A stretch of DNA of 64,000 nucleotides from Adenanthera pavonina (GCA_026686845.1 JAIVEN010000018.1:11937001-12001000); one strand, 5' to 3'. Numbered from the stretch's first letter, positions 50,190-63,896 are shown. Numbers and translations: made by a program. The notes: generated by a model not told the origin, from the sequence alone.

Positions 50190-51082
50190 CAGGCCGGGGT
50201 GGACACTTATAGAAGATGGAAGGGGCTGTGGCCCGCCAAGCCTCTTGCCCTATCCCTTATATACATATATTATACATTACACACACAAAATAATATAATA
50301 TATTCACACACTTGGCCGCTTCGCTCGGCCTCCTCCTCACAGATGTATTCACACACCTTATATATTCATTCACTCACACACACACACACACACACATATA
50401 TAATATAAATTACACACACACAATTAATAGATAAATATAATATGTATATATACACACTATATATACTATTGATATATTAAAAATGAAATAAAATATATAT
50501 TTCATTAGTTTATTAAAATATATTTGTTATTGACTAATATTAACTATTGATAAAAAAGAATGATACTCAATATTTTTGGTCAGTTAATCTATTTTTTATA
50601 AAAATGTTTGGATTTAGTTATCATAAAAATATATTTACATAAATATAGATTTAATTTGTTATTTAATTTACATAAAATATTAATTAAGTGTTTTTTAGTA
50701 CGTTAAACACATGATTTCTAAAGTAACTATATATTGATTTATTTTTATGAAGTTTGATAATCTAATTTTTTTATTGAAATCATCACTATATAAGTGATAT
50801 GTAAATGTATTACAAATATAAGCTTTTAATATATTTTTTATAATTTTTTTATAAAATTAATATATTACATATTGATATATATATATATATTTATTTATTT
50901 ATTTATTTTTTAAAAAAAATATTATATAATTATAGATAATTTATCTTTTCATGACTTTTTTAAGTTATATCATTATTTTAAAAAATTAATTATGATAAAT
51001 ATTAGAAATTAAATTTATAGTATAAAATATATATTATTTTTGAAAATTGGCCCCCACAATCTTGATGCTGCATCCGGCCCTG
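50190..51082. mobile_element. hAT-like non-autonomous element
   Basis: The left end CAGGCCGGGGTGGAC and the complement of the right end CAGGGCCGGATGCAGC are inverted. Both lead into a G-rich stretch (GGAAGGGGCTGTGG left, TGTGGGGGCC right complement). CAGGG-type ends with an 8-bp target are hAT features. The flanking octamers CCCACACA and TCCACGCG agree at five of eight, all differences being transitions. The interior is AT-rich, with a (CA)n run at about 50372-50395 and no transposase. Confidence 0.6.
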
Positions 51083-51695
51083 TCCACGCGCCAAGGGAAG
51101 CTTCAGGTTGAAAAAATTCCAGAAAAATTAAGTACGATAGATTTTACCATTGGCGTGTGACATACAAGTGCTGACTTGAAGGCCTCATCTAGTGACACAT
51201 GTCGCCCAACTGAACTTCTACCGCTGTTGCCTCTCTGGTGCGTGGATCAAAAGAAAATAATTAAATAATATTAATTTAATTATTTGTTTTTATTTTTATT
51301 TATTTAATTTTTCCAAGGGCAGATTGAAAGTTGGACACCCATGCCCAACTCAGGTTGGACCCGTTATACCCTTTTCTTTTTTAAAAAAATTAATTTTTTT
51401 TATCTTCTTTTTTTTCATTTGAACCTTGATCATTTCAATCATGATCGAAATCCAAACCCAAGAGCCCTTTTTTTTTTCTTTTAAATGAAATGCACGTTTC
51501 ATTTAAGGTGGTCACCTATCGTTTGGAGGGTGGGTCAAAACAACATGTTATTTACATTGTTCCCTGCCTCTAGTTGGGTTGATTTAACCTGTTTCGAACC
51601 CAGTGACATACCCATGAACCCGTCGTCATTTTCTCATGTTTCCTCATTCCTTGGGTGGCTATTTTTGATGATTTTGGTGTTGTTCTCTACAATCC
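51083..51695. other. Intergenic DNA, no gene seen
   Basis: About 0.6 kb with T-rich and AT-rich runs; nothing recognised. Confidence 0.5.
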
Positions 51696-51950
51696 CACTA
51701 CTAGAAAAATTAGAATTAGTGACAGAAATTTTGTGACGGACAGAAATTCACCACTAAACATGGGCATCAATGACAAATTAATGACGAATATAAAAAATTG
51801 TCATTTTTAATTCATTATTTACAAATTTAATAACGGATAGAATTTTATCACTAATTTCCGTCACTAAAAATTTAAATCAGTGACAAATTAGTAACAATGG
51901 AAAATCCGTCACTAAGTAGTGACATATTAGTAATGAATTTTTTATTATAA
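51696..51950 (+). mobile_element. CACTA (En/Spm) transposon end
   Basis: CACTACTAGAAAAATTAG at 51696 matches the plant CACTA terminus. It is followed by several GTGACGGA/TCCGTCACTAA subterminal repeats in both orientations (about 51718-51925), the typical transposase-binding array. No opposite end (TTTTCTAGTAGTG) was found, so this is a truncated end. Confidence 0.75.
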
Positions 51951-54900
51951 AGATTCATAAAAATATGCCCAAACAACTTTTTTAAAATCAATATAGAGGA
52001 TCCTCTATGTTCATTTTAATCCATAACACTTGATTTCATTGAACCCAATTTTCGTGCTTTTGGATTTTCAGCTGATTTGGTTCATTCACACTCTGACCTA
52101 CAATCTTACACGTTCTAATGATATGTACAACATAAAGTGTTCTTTAAACCCAAAAACCAGCAAATCACACCAAGAGCAAGATGAAAAAAGGCCAAAAAAA
52201 AAAAACATTAAAATATGCTTCCAAAATTAATAAATATTGTCATAATAAGAGAATGTTGTCAAGTTCCTCACTGGTTCACAAGCTAAGAGAATGTTGTTAG
52301 CTATTTTTCTTCCAAGCAAAAAAGCCGATTCTTGGCCAAGAAATAAAAAAAATATTCGTACGCGTTTTATTTACTGAATTTTAAGAGAAAATGTAAAAAT
52401 TAACATTATCCTTGGAACCAAAATCTTAGGATACGAGTGAGGAACCAAAATCTATATATTTATAAGACTAATAAATATATAGAAAATTAGTAACATGCCA
52501 TTAACAATGTAGCTTGCTCTATGGGATTCCATACAATGGCCAACCCCACTTCGTAGTTGTATCAAGTGTGAAACTTGTGTGTGTTATTTGGAATTTTTAA
52601 ATATACATAATTACATGGAGAATTTGTATGGTTGTATTATTGATATTGAGAATCTTATATGTGGAAAAGAAAAGAACTAATAATCCTTAGCATCTAACGC
52701 ACCTGAACTTTAATTTTTACCAACCAAAAAAAGAAAAAAGTACTTATAATTAAATTTAAGAATATGTACCTCTTTTTTTTTTAAATAATGAAAGATATGT
52801 AAGGAATAAAAGTGGTGGCAGTATTTTTACTTGTTGATTGAAAATTGCGAAATTTGTTAAAGGCCAGAATTCCTTTCTTTGAGGGTATAAAATTGATAAA
52901 CTAATTCTTCAGCGGTTATTATTGTCAGAAAATATTATGTACTTTATATTGTGAACTGCACATCTAATTTTTGGAACAAAAATATATCGTGATTCCAAAT
53001 ATGTGACGGAAAGATTATGGAATATGGATGTGGGCATATATTTGTTTGTGATGAATTATAAATTGATTATGTCATTTCTTTTTTTCTTTGACACACCGCA
53101 AAACTATACTCTGTTTAGTAAAAAGAACATAAGTTGTAAGAAATGAAGAATGAGAGAAAAAATCAATTTTAATATATTTAGTTTCCAAATGACAGAGTTA
53201 TTATTAGCTACTAAAGACATTGAATTTTTTAATGAAAAAATTACAATTATCTACAAAACATATTAAGATGAATTTTCTCTATCTTCTTTTTCATGAAATC
53301 TATTTTCTTTCTATCAAATATAGCATATCATATGATGTCATCTCAAAAGAGATAATAAGAGCACATCCCTTTTGCATAATTAAGGGAGGTATATATATAT
53401 TATTAATATATTTCGTGAAAAATTAATAATAAAAATTTTATGTATAAATTACATATGTATTTATATATATGTATATATAATATGTATCAATTTGGGTTGG
53501 ATTTAGATTAAAATGTCAAATATACTTTTAAGAGAATTGTATAACAAAACCATATATATATATATATATATTTCTAATGGGTCCAGACTATATTGCATTG
53601 ATACTTCAAGAAGCCATAGAGAGATATGTATATGATATAATTACTTTAATATATGGTACATGTAACATATATATTTTAACATTTGTATCAGTAATTTTTT
53701 TCCTCCAAAATATTCAGAAACAACTCAAAAACTTATATAAAAATTTAGTTTTTTTATTACTCCCTATAAATATCTTTATTAGCATTTGAAATACTTGTTT
53801 ACAAGTTCAAATTTCCTATACTGATCATTTGTTATACATTAATTTGTTAAATATATACATATTAATACTTGTTTATATCACACAGCCCTGCCCATACATT
53901 TTAAATTTTTGTTGCATCCAACATATTATATTGTGTCCTACCTCAAACACTACCCATATCAATGCATCATAGTTCCTCACACATTTTTTAAAATATGTAG
54001 GATATGATATCTGATTCTGATCTTTTAAACCAGATATAAACCGTTTAATTAAATTTTATTATTCTTTATTTTAAAATTTTTATTTTAAAAATCCAGGGCG
54101 TCCAAATCTATGTAAATGATTTAGCTCAGAGATATGCCCAGTCTAAAATTGAGTATGAGACCTATTTAGGTTCAAAAATGATCTAATAGTATTAAATAAC
54201 ATATGGTTTTTTTTAATAAAAAAAAAGAGGTTGATATTGAATTTTTTTTCTTTGTTTTTTTGGCCTGGATATTGAAACTCACGTTTGACACATAATCTTT
54301 AAATTGTGAAAAAGAAAACAATGAAAATTCATGAATGATGACACTTGACCTCTGCATAAAAAATAAAAAAAAATTAACTAATATATATATATATCACATA
54401 ACACAAAAAAAAAAAAACAAATCTCGTGTGTTCGTACACTTACTCTTTCTCCTTTCACGGCCAACCAAACCCGCCGTATTCTCAATTACAAATTTTGAGA
54501 GAGTGGCCCCCTCACATATTTAATATTTTAGCCCTAATCTTCGTCTAATATACTAAGGTCCGTCCATAAAGATAAGAAGCCCCTTCTTTGTGACTAGAGA
54601 TTCTTGGAATCAATAAAAAGTGGCTTATATAAGAATATACATGACATATTCTCTTAACACATTCAGGAAATAGGTAGATACAAGGCCACGTAGTATGCAA
54701 GCAAAGCCTCTTTTTTTCCGTACAGATGGTTACGTGAGACACCTATATATATATGTTATCCTCCATATTTATATATAATCCTCCATATTTATAAAATATA
54801 TATATATATATAATATTTAAAAGAGAAAATTAAAAAGCATATCACGGAAGTTACCTTATAAAATAAGGCTTAAAATTTGAGCCTAATGGATAGCAAAAAT

Positions 54901-57900
54901 TATAGTAAAAGAACCATCTCTATTTAGAGCCAACAATATTTAAATATAAATTAATTGATAATATCAAATGACAAATGGTTATGGATCACCTAAGAAGATG
55001 GAAGTAGACATAAGTGGATAAGTATCGGGGCAGGTAAATTGAGTTAGTAACACGATGTGAATAGAAGACCTTTTGACTCTTCGTTTTCCGTCCTCACGTA
55101 TTAAAAATGTTCATATGGAGAATATTTCTTTTTCTTGCCAACCCATATACAGAATATGAAAATAATAATCGATATATAAGAAAAATTACAGATGATTACC
55201 TAAGTTAAAGATATATATATAGTTTTTTTTCTAAACTCTGTTGAAATAAATTCAAAGTTTACTATCATTCTTTATAAATATCTGTAATAAAAATTATATA
55301 TATTGATGTAGTTTTCGGCATAAATGTTAGCAATAGCATAAAATTGATTCAGTGGAAGATAGGAACAGCATGTTGCTAAAGTAAAGTCTTGAGTTTGAGA
55401 TTTATAAATAAAAATAAAAAACTAACGTAAACTTCCTTCTATTAATTAAGATTGGACATAGCCTGAAATTATTTGGTTGCGAATTAATTCAGTCATATTT
55501 GATGGAGTACAATTGGTTGCGAATTTCGTAAAATTTTCTCCCCAGATAACAAGACTTCTCCCAAATTAAGGTTAACCCGGTTAGGACACATCTTGTAATT
55601 CTGAGTTCATTTTAATTTTATATATTAAAAAATATAAAACGAAAAATGTGAGGCGTGCATTTAGTTTTATGACTCCTTTTATTATTATTTTTTTGCTTCA
55701 AATATGACTCCTTTTATTATTATTGTCACCGTCTCTTCTCTATACTTTTTTTTTACTATTTGAATTTGAATTTTGAATTTCTAATCTAAAATTTAGTTCA
55801 AATTAATATATTTTTAAGTCAGAAAGTTCTATCAGATTATATACATATTGCGTAGGAAAATGTACTTAAAAAAAATGTAAGTCCAATATTAGAGCATTTG
55901 TTCGACTTCTTTGCATGTCACACTTTACAGATCATCTACAAATCAAACAAAGAGTCTATTTTTATTTTGAATTTAAAATAATATCATTTTATCTCTCTCC
56001 ATGTAGAGTAAAGTGGATATAGACACTAATCTGCAGATGATCCGATTTGTGAGATGCCAATTTAACATAGTTCGAATCTCTTAAAAGCAATATAGAGATG
56101 AAATTGTTTAATCCCCTGCTTGGATGATGATAGAAAGTGGAGGGAGAGGAAAGTAGGAGAATGAGATTTTCTCTCCTTATATTTAGATGAATGGGAGAAA
56201 ACAAGAAAGAAGAAAAAGTGACTAATTCTATAATAATAATAACTCATACTATTTACATATAATAAAATTTATTATTCTATCATGTTATTTGTATAATTTT
56301 TATAATATATCACTCGATGGATTTAAAATATAATTTAAATTTTAAAATAATTTTAAAATTTAAAATATATAATATATAAATATTTACTTCTAAAAATAAC
56401 ATACGGTCTTTCCCTCAAAAAAAGCTGCATAATAGAATCCATAAGACAAGTGGCAGAATAAGTGGGAAAGAGAAAGTAGGAGAAAAAAAAGAATTGAATG
56501 TAAAAAAACTGGGCAATTTTAGAAAGATGGTTTTCTCTACAAAATTCCTACTTTTAAAGAGAAAAGTTACAGAAGAAACATGTGGGACCAGACATGAAAA
56601 TCCCTACTTTTTGAATGAGCCATCGATATGCTCGACTTCTTTGCATATCACACGTTGCAAATCATTTTCCTCTGTCTCCTACTTTTCTGTCTGCATATGC
56701 AAACAAAATAAAACATACTTTCTATTTTGTTTTCTCCTGCGTCTCCAGCAGAGTGTCAGCGCGTGTGGTGGAAGAGCAATAAAAGCGCACACTGGTGTCA
56801 CAACACCCCATAGGGCAGCAAAGTAATCTTGTTTTTGTTTTGTTTGGGTCCTATAGTCTCCCTTAACTCATAAAAAAAGAGGAGTATTAGAATAGAGAAA
56901 ATTTATGTAAAAAAAAGTCACACAAAAAGATCAACAGATAACGATAACCAGTGTGGATAGAATGAAAGATGCAAAGAAGCAAAAAAAATTGGGTCCAGGA
57001 ATCCCACTTTGAGGGTGTTGTGCATTCCAACGGTTAGAGCATATAAGAAGTAAGTGAAGCCAACACCACAAAGAAGGCATAAGATTCAAAGGTTAAAAAA
57101 ATGTGAGAGCAAATAAAGTTGTAATAAAAAACAAAGAGCCTAAAAGAAAGCCAAACTCATAGCCTCAAGGGTCACATTCTCTTCCCACAAATTGTATGCA
57201 CAACTTTTCCCGAGAATCCAACGTCTCAACCATGAATTAACCACTTCAGCAAAAGTTAAAAATATAAGGCCATAGGAATTCTCGTAAGTTGAAAACTAAC
57301 CATGAATTGGAAGTCTCTAGAAGTTTTGAAGGGGCAAAAATAATAAGCCTTTCACTTGAATAAGAAGCAAAAAAAAAATTTAAAAGCAAATTTTTTTTAT
57401 CAACTTAAAAGAAAATTTTTGATAAATGTTTAAAATAATATCTATTAATATTTTAAATTTATTTTACTTTATATAACTAGATTTTAACTCCCCAACAGAA
57501 ATGCATGACAAAGCCAAAATTTTTTAAGAAAGAAAACACACATTTGGAAGGAAAAAAAAGTACATGTTTTGTGGAAAAAGTAAGTAGCAATTTTACAGTA
57601 TTTTGAATTCAAATAAATATAAGGAAATAATGATCTCAAATAAATTCAATTTGAAAATCCTCAAAATAAATATGAATTATATTTCTCCTTATATTTATTC
57701 TTTATTTAAAATTTTTCCCCTCTAAAATATTTTATTAATTATAAAAGTGATATAACTTAAAAAATAAAATATTTTTTTAATTTTGGACAAAAATAAAATG
57801 ATATTTAATTTTATTTTTAACTAAATTTAGTGACAAGAGGTTGTAATAGTCATGATATATTTTGTATTTTTAACGAAGCATTTTTTTTCATATTCAAATT

Positions 57901-58945
57901 AATTAAAATTTACTTGTCATTTGAGTTCTGAGATGTTAAAAATATTTTAATATAATTTTAAATTTATAGTAGCAGTTTTAAAGTTGAAATAGTTAAAACT
58001 GTAGTTTCCTTTACATAGTTTCTGCCAATAGCGAAAACTAATCTCTTTTCAAGATATGGATGGCAAAAAATAAACTTTTTAGTTGAGAGATAATCATAAG
58101 AACTTTTACTACTAATATTAACTTGAGTTGGTAGAATTTTTTTTTAATGAAAAGTGACAGATCACAATTGCATCAAACGAGAACTAGAAATCCTTTGTAA
58201 AGAAATTTTTATTAAGGATTTTTTTTTTGGCATAAAATTTTTATAAAGAATTCGAGATTAAATATTAACTATAAAAATTTTTGAAAATTATTTTGCATAA
58301 TTTTGAACCTTACAAATATACATAAAACAAGAAAGTTGTTTCCCTATGTTGCATGAAATAATTAGTATATAAAAGGGAAGTCAAGCCAAATAAATTCTTC
58401 ATATATCTTTTAAGAACAATAATATATTGATGCATGGATTTGAAATTATAGACCTTGAATGGAAAATAGTTATAAATATGAATTAAATCAAATCAAGTTG
58501 ATTATATATAAAAATGAATAATTTCTTACAACTAATTCATTGAAAAACTTTAATCAAGATCTTAAATGTTAAATGTACGAAAATTCATGCCATTTTACAC
58601 ATATTCTCTTTAATTTTACAGGATCTTTCCTTTTTTTTTTATGGTAATTAGAATTTTACATGAGTTAAAGAGTTTGATGGAGAAGCTCACCATGCTATGA
58701 CAAAGCACATGGTTCAAAAAAATGCTAATTAAAATACTTACAAATGATCTATTAATAAGAATTATAAAAAAAGAAATTATCTATTAATAAAATTTTTATA
58801 TTGTTTATGAAACTTGATTTTATGCCCTTATAAAGTATAAGCCAAATCTTAACTTTTTGTGGTTCAAGACATGATCTTTTTTATTATACTGTCATTTTGA
58901 TCTTTATTATAAGCACATGTTAATAACCTCATATAGAATAAGAAA
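51951..58945. other. Long AT-rich non-genic stretch
   Basis: Seven kilobases with frequent (AT)n runs (about 53460-53570, 54735-54815) and only short chance ORFs. A TCGACTTCTTTGCAT-TCACAC segment occurs twice (about 55903 and 56633), suggesting an old duplication or element ends. No gene, LTR pair or RNA gene recognised. Confidence 0.5.
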
Positions 58946-59571
58946 TATATTGTGAACACCGTATTTTGTCCGGGTTTTATACATAAAAAGTTAAAAAGAA
59001 AAAAAAATAACAAAATAATAATAATAAATATAGATAAAAAAAATATAATAATAACAACAAATAATGAAAATTAAAGAAAAATAAAGAAAATGAGAAAATA
59101 AAAATAAAATAACATAAAATTAATCAAGTTAATTAAGAGGATTAAAAAAAAACCTAAAAATAAAGAAAGAAAAAGAAGCGTTGGAGTCAAGGTTGCTGAT
59201 GGTCCAAATTCTTTTCTCAAACACAAAACTTTGGGCCAAAATGCGGCCCAAAACCAAAGACCAAAAAAAATTAATTAAAAAATTAAAAAAAATTATTATT
59301 ATTATTAAGAAAATTAAATTAAATTAAAATCAAGGCCTAAAAAAAAAGAGAAAAAAACTTTGAGCCAAATTGGGCCCAAAACTTAAAAAAGAAAAAAAAA
59401 TTGCAGAGCCTTTCAAAAAAAAAAAAAAGAGGGAAGACCACATTGGGCTGTCACGAGCCCAAGGGCTCGTGGACTGGACCCAAGGGCGTTGCCCTAAGGT
59501 CCAGGGGAGAGCCCTTAGGGCAAGGGGGGGAACCAGAACGAAAAGGGGGAGGAGGGAGTTTGGCCGCGGGA

Positions 59572-60027
59572 GAGGAGCCAGAGCACGAGGGGTGATGAAG
59601 AAAAAGAACGAGGGAGGCCGGCACCCGAGGACGAGTAGAGAGGCCAGAGGTGCTGGCCGCGAGGGAGCAGCCGGAGAGGAAGCCTGGAGGCCGAGGAGTC
59701 CAAGGCTAAGGAAAAAAAGGAGGGCTCGAAGGAATACGCGAAGACCGAAACCGAGAGAGCCTCGGTGGAAGCTGAACCGAGAGAGAAAAAGGTGTCGGAG
59801 GAGCCAGAGCACGAGGGGCGACGGAGAAAAGAACGAGGGAGGCCGGCACCCGAGGACGAGTAGAGAGGCCAGAGGTGCTGGCCGCGAGGGAGCAGCCGGA
59901 GAGGAAGCCTGGAGGCCGAGGAGTCCAAGGCTGAGGAAAAAAAAAAGGGAGGGCTCGAAGGAATACGCGAAGACCGAAACCGAGAGAGCCTCGGTGGAAG
60001 CTGAACCGAGAGAGAAAGGGTGTCGGA
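59572..60027 (+). repeat. 226-bp tandem duplication in the Ogre-type LTR
   Basis: The block starting GAGGAGCCAGAGCACGAGGG at 59572 repeats at 59798 with very few changes (for example a short A-run length difference near 59938). It lies in the GC-rich, purine-biased part of the LTR. Long open frames on both strands here reflect composition and the duplication. Confidence 0.9.
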
Positions 60028-62345
60028 GGAGGCCGAGAGGAAATGAAGACCGAGGGAGTCTGAGGAGGGGAGCCCTAGAGAAAAAAAGGCAGGGGGTGCT
60101 AGGGTAGCCGCGAGGAAAAGAAGGAAAGGAAAAGGGAGAAGACACGGAGGGATTGGGAGAGAGGGACGCAGAAGCCGAAGAAAAAAGAAAGGAGAGAGGG
60201 AGCGTGGCCGGGAAAAATGGAGAACAGAGGGAGCTTGAGAGAGACCGAGAACTGAGGGAGATCTGCAACAAGGGAGAGGAGCCGCTGAGAAGAGAAAATG
60301 AAAGCTTGGCCGAGAGGAAATGGAGGCCGAGAGGAAATGAAGATTGAGGAAGCCTGAGCTAGAAGAGGCCGCGGAGACTGGACGAGACTCAGAAATTGAG
60401 ATCAGAAACAGGGAGCCGTGGATGCCCGTGATGAAGCTGAAACAGAGTGAGCCAGGGGAGAGGCAGCCGTGAGGTTAAGGAAGTATAAACAAAGGAGAGG
60501 ATGAGCAGAACGAAGCTGGGAGTCGAGTTTGAGGAAAAGAGGCATCTTGAAACCCCGGAGGTAATTTCCTGATTCTGAGATTCCTTTCCATACGAATCCT
60601 TAGGTAGATTTGGCTTGTCTATTATTCTCTTGCTGGTTCTCTGTTTCATTTTGATCAGTTTGGTTTCCAGTTAGATTTTACATCTTGCTTATACTGTCAT
60701 TGATTAGTGATCTGCCTTCAAAAAGCTAATTTGTGTTAAGTGTTCTTCTGATATATGCCATTATGGGTGCCCTGTTTCTGGTTGCTGCATCTGAGATGTG
60801 ATGAATTCACTAGTTTGGTTGGTATACTGGAGAAGCTCTGTTTTATTGCCAGTAGTCATCCTAGGGTTTGCCGTGTTATTTCTCGATATTATTGAGTTTG
60901 GTGAGATTATACCTTGCTCTCTGTTCTTAGGTTTGGCATTGTGGGGTTGTTTTTGTTTGTGTTTGATTAGAGTTTAAGTTTGGAATGTGTTTGTGATGTC
61001 GAGTCTTGTGTTAGCTTGAGGTGGTTACTATAAGTTGTAATGATGCGTTGTATTTGATTTAGGTTACCATCTGAGTATGAATTGGTCAAATCCACTTTGA
61101 ATAATTGTTGTGACTCAGATATCGTAAGTACCATAGTTTGTATTCTGGTGTCAAATATGTGCATACCTTGTTGGATAACATGCTATATTGTAGACCTAGA
61201 TGCGTTAAGGAAAATAGATGCTGGGTTATCTTACCATGAGTCAGGTTCAATTCTTGATAAGTTTTATCTTACATAGATATATAAAAGTTTCCAAAGTTTT
61301 TGACCATGCGTATATCTTTTAAGAATGATCATGACTTGATTTTATAAGTGACTGCTTTATTATTCCTCTTGTTGGTTGTGACCCATAGAATAATACATGA
61401 GAGTTCAATGAGAAGTATGACACATGAATAACAAATGGAAAAGATTAAATCAAGTTTGAGGTTCTTGTGATTTCTCTTATTTTATGGCCCAATGTGGTTA
61501 GGCTAATAGGAGAATTGTATAGCTCGCGCCTTTCTTTTCTCTAAGCCCATTCACTTCTCAATGGTCACAAGATTCTGGTTTTTTGTATTGAGTTTAGGCT
61601 TGGCAAATATGATTTTTGTAACTTGATATGGAGTTATTTGTTTTTAAGGAAAGCTTGCATATTAAGGATTTTTCACTTGAAAGCTTGATCTCACATAACG
61701 GATTAAAAGTATCTCGTGTGCTCATATGTTTGCATAACGGATTGCTTCTTATTAGCATGTGATATTTGTTCTTTAAAAGCAATTACCTTGTTTCCTTTTG
61801 CCCCAAAATTTAAGATGAATAATCCTGTTTTATCTTTTTTTCGAGCCATATGGGAGCATATACCAAGTTTGGGAGAAATCGAGGCCATTACCACCAAGCC
61901 AAGTAGGGGAAGTGGAAGCTATCAACTTTGAGGCAAAGGAAAAGAAAATGAAGAGACTAGAGTTTGCATCTTTTCATCTCATGGTTGGGTGCAAATTGTT
62001 TGAATTTGCGCTGGCACACACCCTGATAAATTGTATTTGGTTTTTATGTTTTGTTGTTTTTATTTCTGATTTTGGTTTTTATTTGATCATGAATGTTTCT
62101 TCTTTTCGCTTTTAGAGTTTGCCACAAGGGACCAATTCTCCGTGTGCATATAGAGCGTCAGTCAATTATACCATGAGTTAGGAGTTGCCATGGTATAAAC
62201 ATTGGCTAAAGTTTTTATTTTATTTAATATTTATGAGTATCAATGGTTTTTTCTTATTTTATTATTTTTTAAAAAAAATAAAAAATAAAAATAAATGATT
62301 CAATGAGAGCCGTCTATTTCAAATTTTTATTTTGGCCTTTATGTT

Positions 62346-63061
62346 CCGAGTGGTAACACCGTGGACATTTAAGTGTTAATTAACGAGCTGTGAGTGATAA
62401 AGTCACCACAGATCATAATTGACTCTTTTTCTAAAAAAAAAAAAGAAGATAAATAAAATAAAATAAAAGAAATAAACAAATAAAAATAAATAATCTATGA
62501 ATATATACATAAAAGTTATATTTTTAAAATTCCTTTTACCACTTTTCTTTCTATAAAACGATCATAATCGTGTTTGTTTTTGTAATTTAATATAAAGATG
62601 ATTTCATTTATTTTAATTTTATCCAAGCCTTTTGCCTTCCGTCACGAGTGGTATCACCGTGAGCAAATAAGCGTAAATTGGCAAATTATGAGTGATCAAG
62701 TCCCTATATATGTTGTTTGATTTTCATTTAAAATTTTTCTTCTGGTATTTTCTACTCCGAGTGGTAACACCGTGAGCATGTAAACTTAAATCAGTAATTT
62801 GTGAGTGATAAAGTCACCACATATGCTGATTATTATTTTTCAACTCGTAATGATCACATTTTTTTTTAATTTCATTTTTCTAATAAATAAATAGGTGTTA
62901 AAATGATTTTTATAATAAAAGAAGAAAAATAATTTGTACAAAAAAAAATTGAAGTTAACAAATTGTCTTCTTCCGATTTTTTATGCCTCTTTGTCTCGAG
63001 TGACACCACCGTGGACATTTAGGTATCAGTCGGTGTATTGTAAGTGATAAAGTCGCCACAT
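62346..63061 (+). repeat. Four dispersed copies of a 65-bp motif in the Ogre-type LTR
   Basis: CGAGTGGTAACACCGTG-ACAT ... GTGAGTGATAAAGTCACCAC occurs at 62346-62410, 62644-62710, 62757-62822 and 62996-63061, all on the plus strand, spaced about 298, 113 and 239 bp and separated by AT-rich DNA. The half GTGA-TGATAAAGTCAC is itself a near-palindrome. Confidence 0.85.
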
Positions 63062-63646
63062 AAACCAATTGATTTTATCATGTAAAAATAAATTCGTTTC
63101 CAAATATTTCCTTTTCAAATCTAATAAAATGTTCAAAATCACAAATAATTTTAATCCTATTTTTTAAATTGAGGAAAAATATATTTCCTCTTTTAGAATT
63201 TGATTAAACAAAAAATATATAATAAAAAATGAAAAGAGCAAATAATGGAAAGTAATCTGTTTTTTACAAATTAAAACATACCAACCAATTCTGAAAATTG
63301 TTTTCTTTGTGGAAAGACAAAATTATTTTCTATTAACATCTCTTTTCAAAGAAAATATATAATAAAAATATCAACCCAGTGACATGCATTTTTAGTCCGA
63401 ACTACATCGACTTTGATCCCTATCGCAGGGTACGTAGGCCCCAGGCTCTAATTCTGGGTCAAGTCCACTTTTGTAAATAAATAAGTATTCTCCTCTTAAT
63501 TTATTTTTCCCACCTTTTCATACTTTCATTCTTTATTTTCATTTTACATTTTTTTCTTATACTTATTTGTGCATGTGAATGGTAAAAGGGCAATCAAAAT
63601 AAATTTGTAAAAAGCCATAAAAAATTGCATGATCAACCTAAGGTAA

Positions 63647-63689
63647 CCGTTCTCAGGAACGGGTGTTGTGGGGGTGCCTAACACCTTCC
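63647..63689 (+). other. Two adjacent hairpins near the Ogre-type LTR 3' end
   Basis: CCGTTC-TCAG-GAACGG (63647-63662) is a perfect 6-bp stem with a 4-base loop. It is followed by GGGGGTG-CCTAA-CACCTTCCCC, a second imperfect stem. Their location late in the LTR would suit an RNA structure in R/U5, but this is not shown. Confidence 0.45.
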
Positions 63690-63896
63690 CCACTCACAAT
63701 CGTACTCCCGAACCCAACTCTGATTCGCAGACCAATCATTGTCCCCTTTTTTTGTTTTTATTCCGGTTTTCCAAAATTTCCCTCAAAATTTTGGTGGCGA
63801 CTCCCTCCGAGACCAGCCTCCCGCCGCGCGGGCCGGTTTCTCCCTTTTCTTTAATTTCTGCGCCATCCGCGTCGCATCCCCGGGAGTGACATATAT

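Larger units (their letters stand above)
58951..63891 (+). mobile_element. Solo LTR of a Tat/Ogre-type Gypsy element
   Basis: A 4941-bp unit starts TGTGAACACCGTATTTTG and ends GGGAGTGACA, with a perfect 5-bp target duplication TATAT (58946-58950, 63892-63896). The start, the GTCCGAACTACATCGACTTT and GGGTACGTAGGC blocks (63394-63440), and GGGGTGCCTAACACCTTCCC (63670-63689) are signatures I know from Tat/Ogre LTRs, which are the longest plant LTRs. No gag, pol or second LTR is present. Inside are a GC-rich, GA-biased segment (59440-60560), a GGAGGTAATT donor-like site (60557) and four copies of a 65-bp motif (62346-63061). Confidence 0.85.

Noticed and set aside
56494..56826. 110-aa plus-strand ORF
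   Set aside because: No recognisable domain, in AT-rich DNA with no codon or context support; likely chance.
59330..60271. Long open frames on both strands (313 aa minus, 245 aa plus)
   Set aside because: Low-complexity Ser/Leu/Pro or Arg/Glu/Lys-rich products of a GA-biased, tandemly duplicated LTR segment; no domain and no start context.
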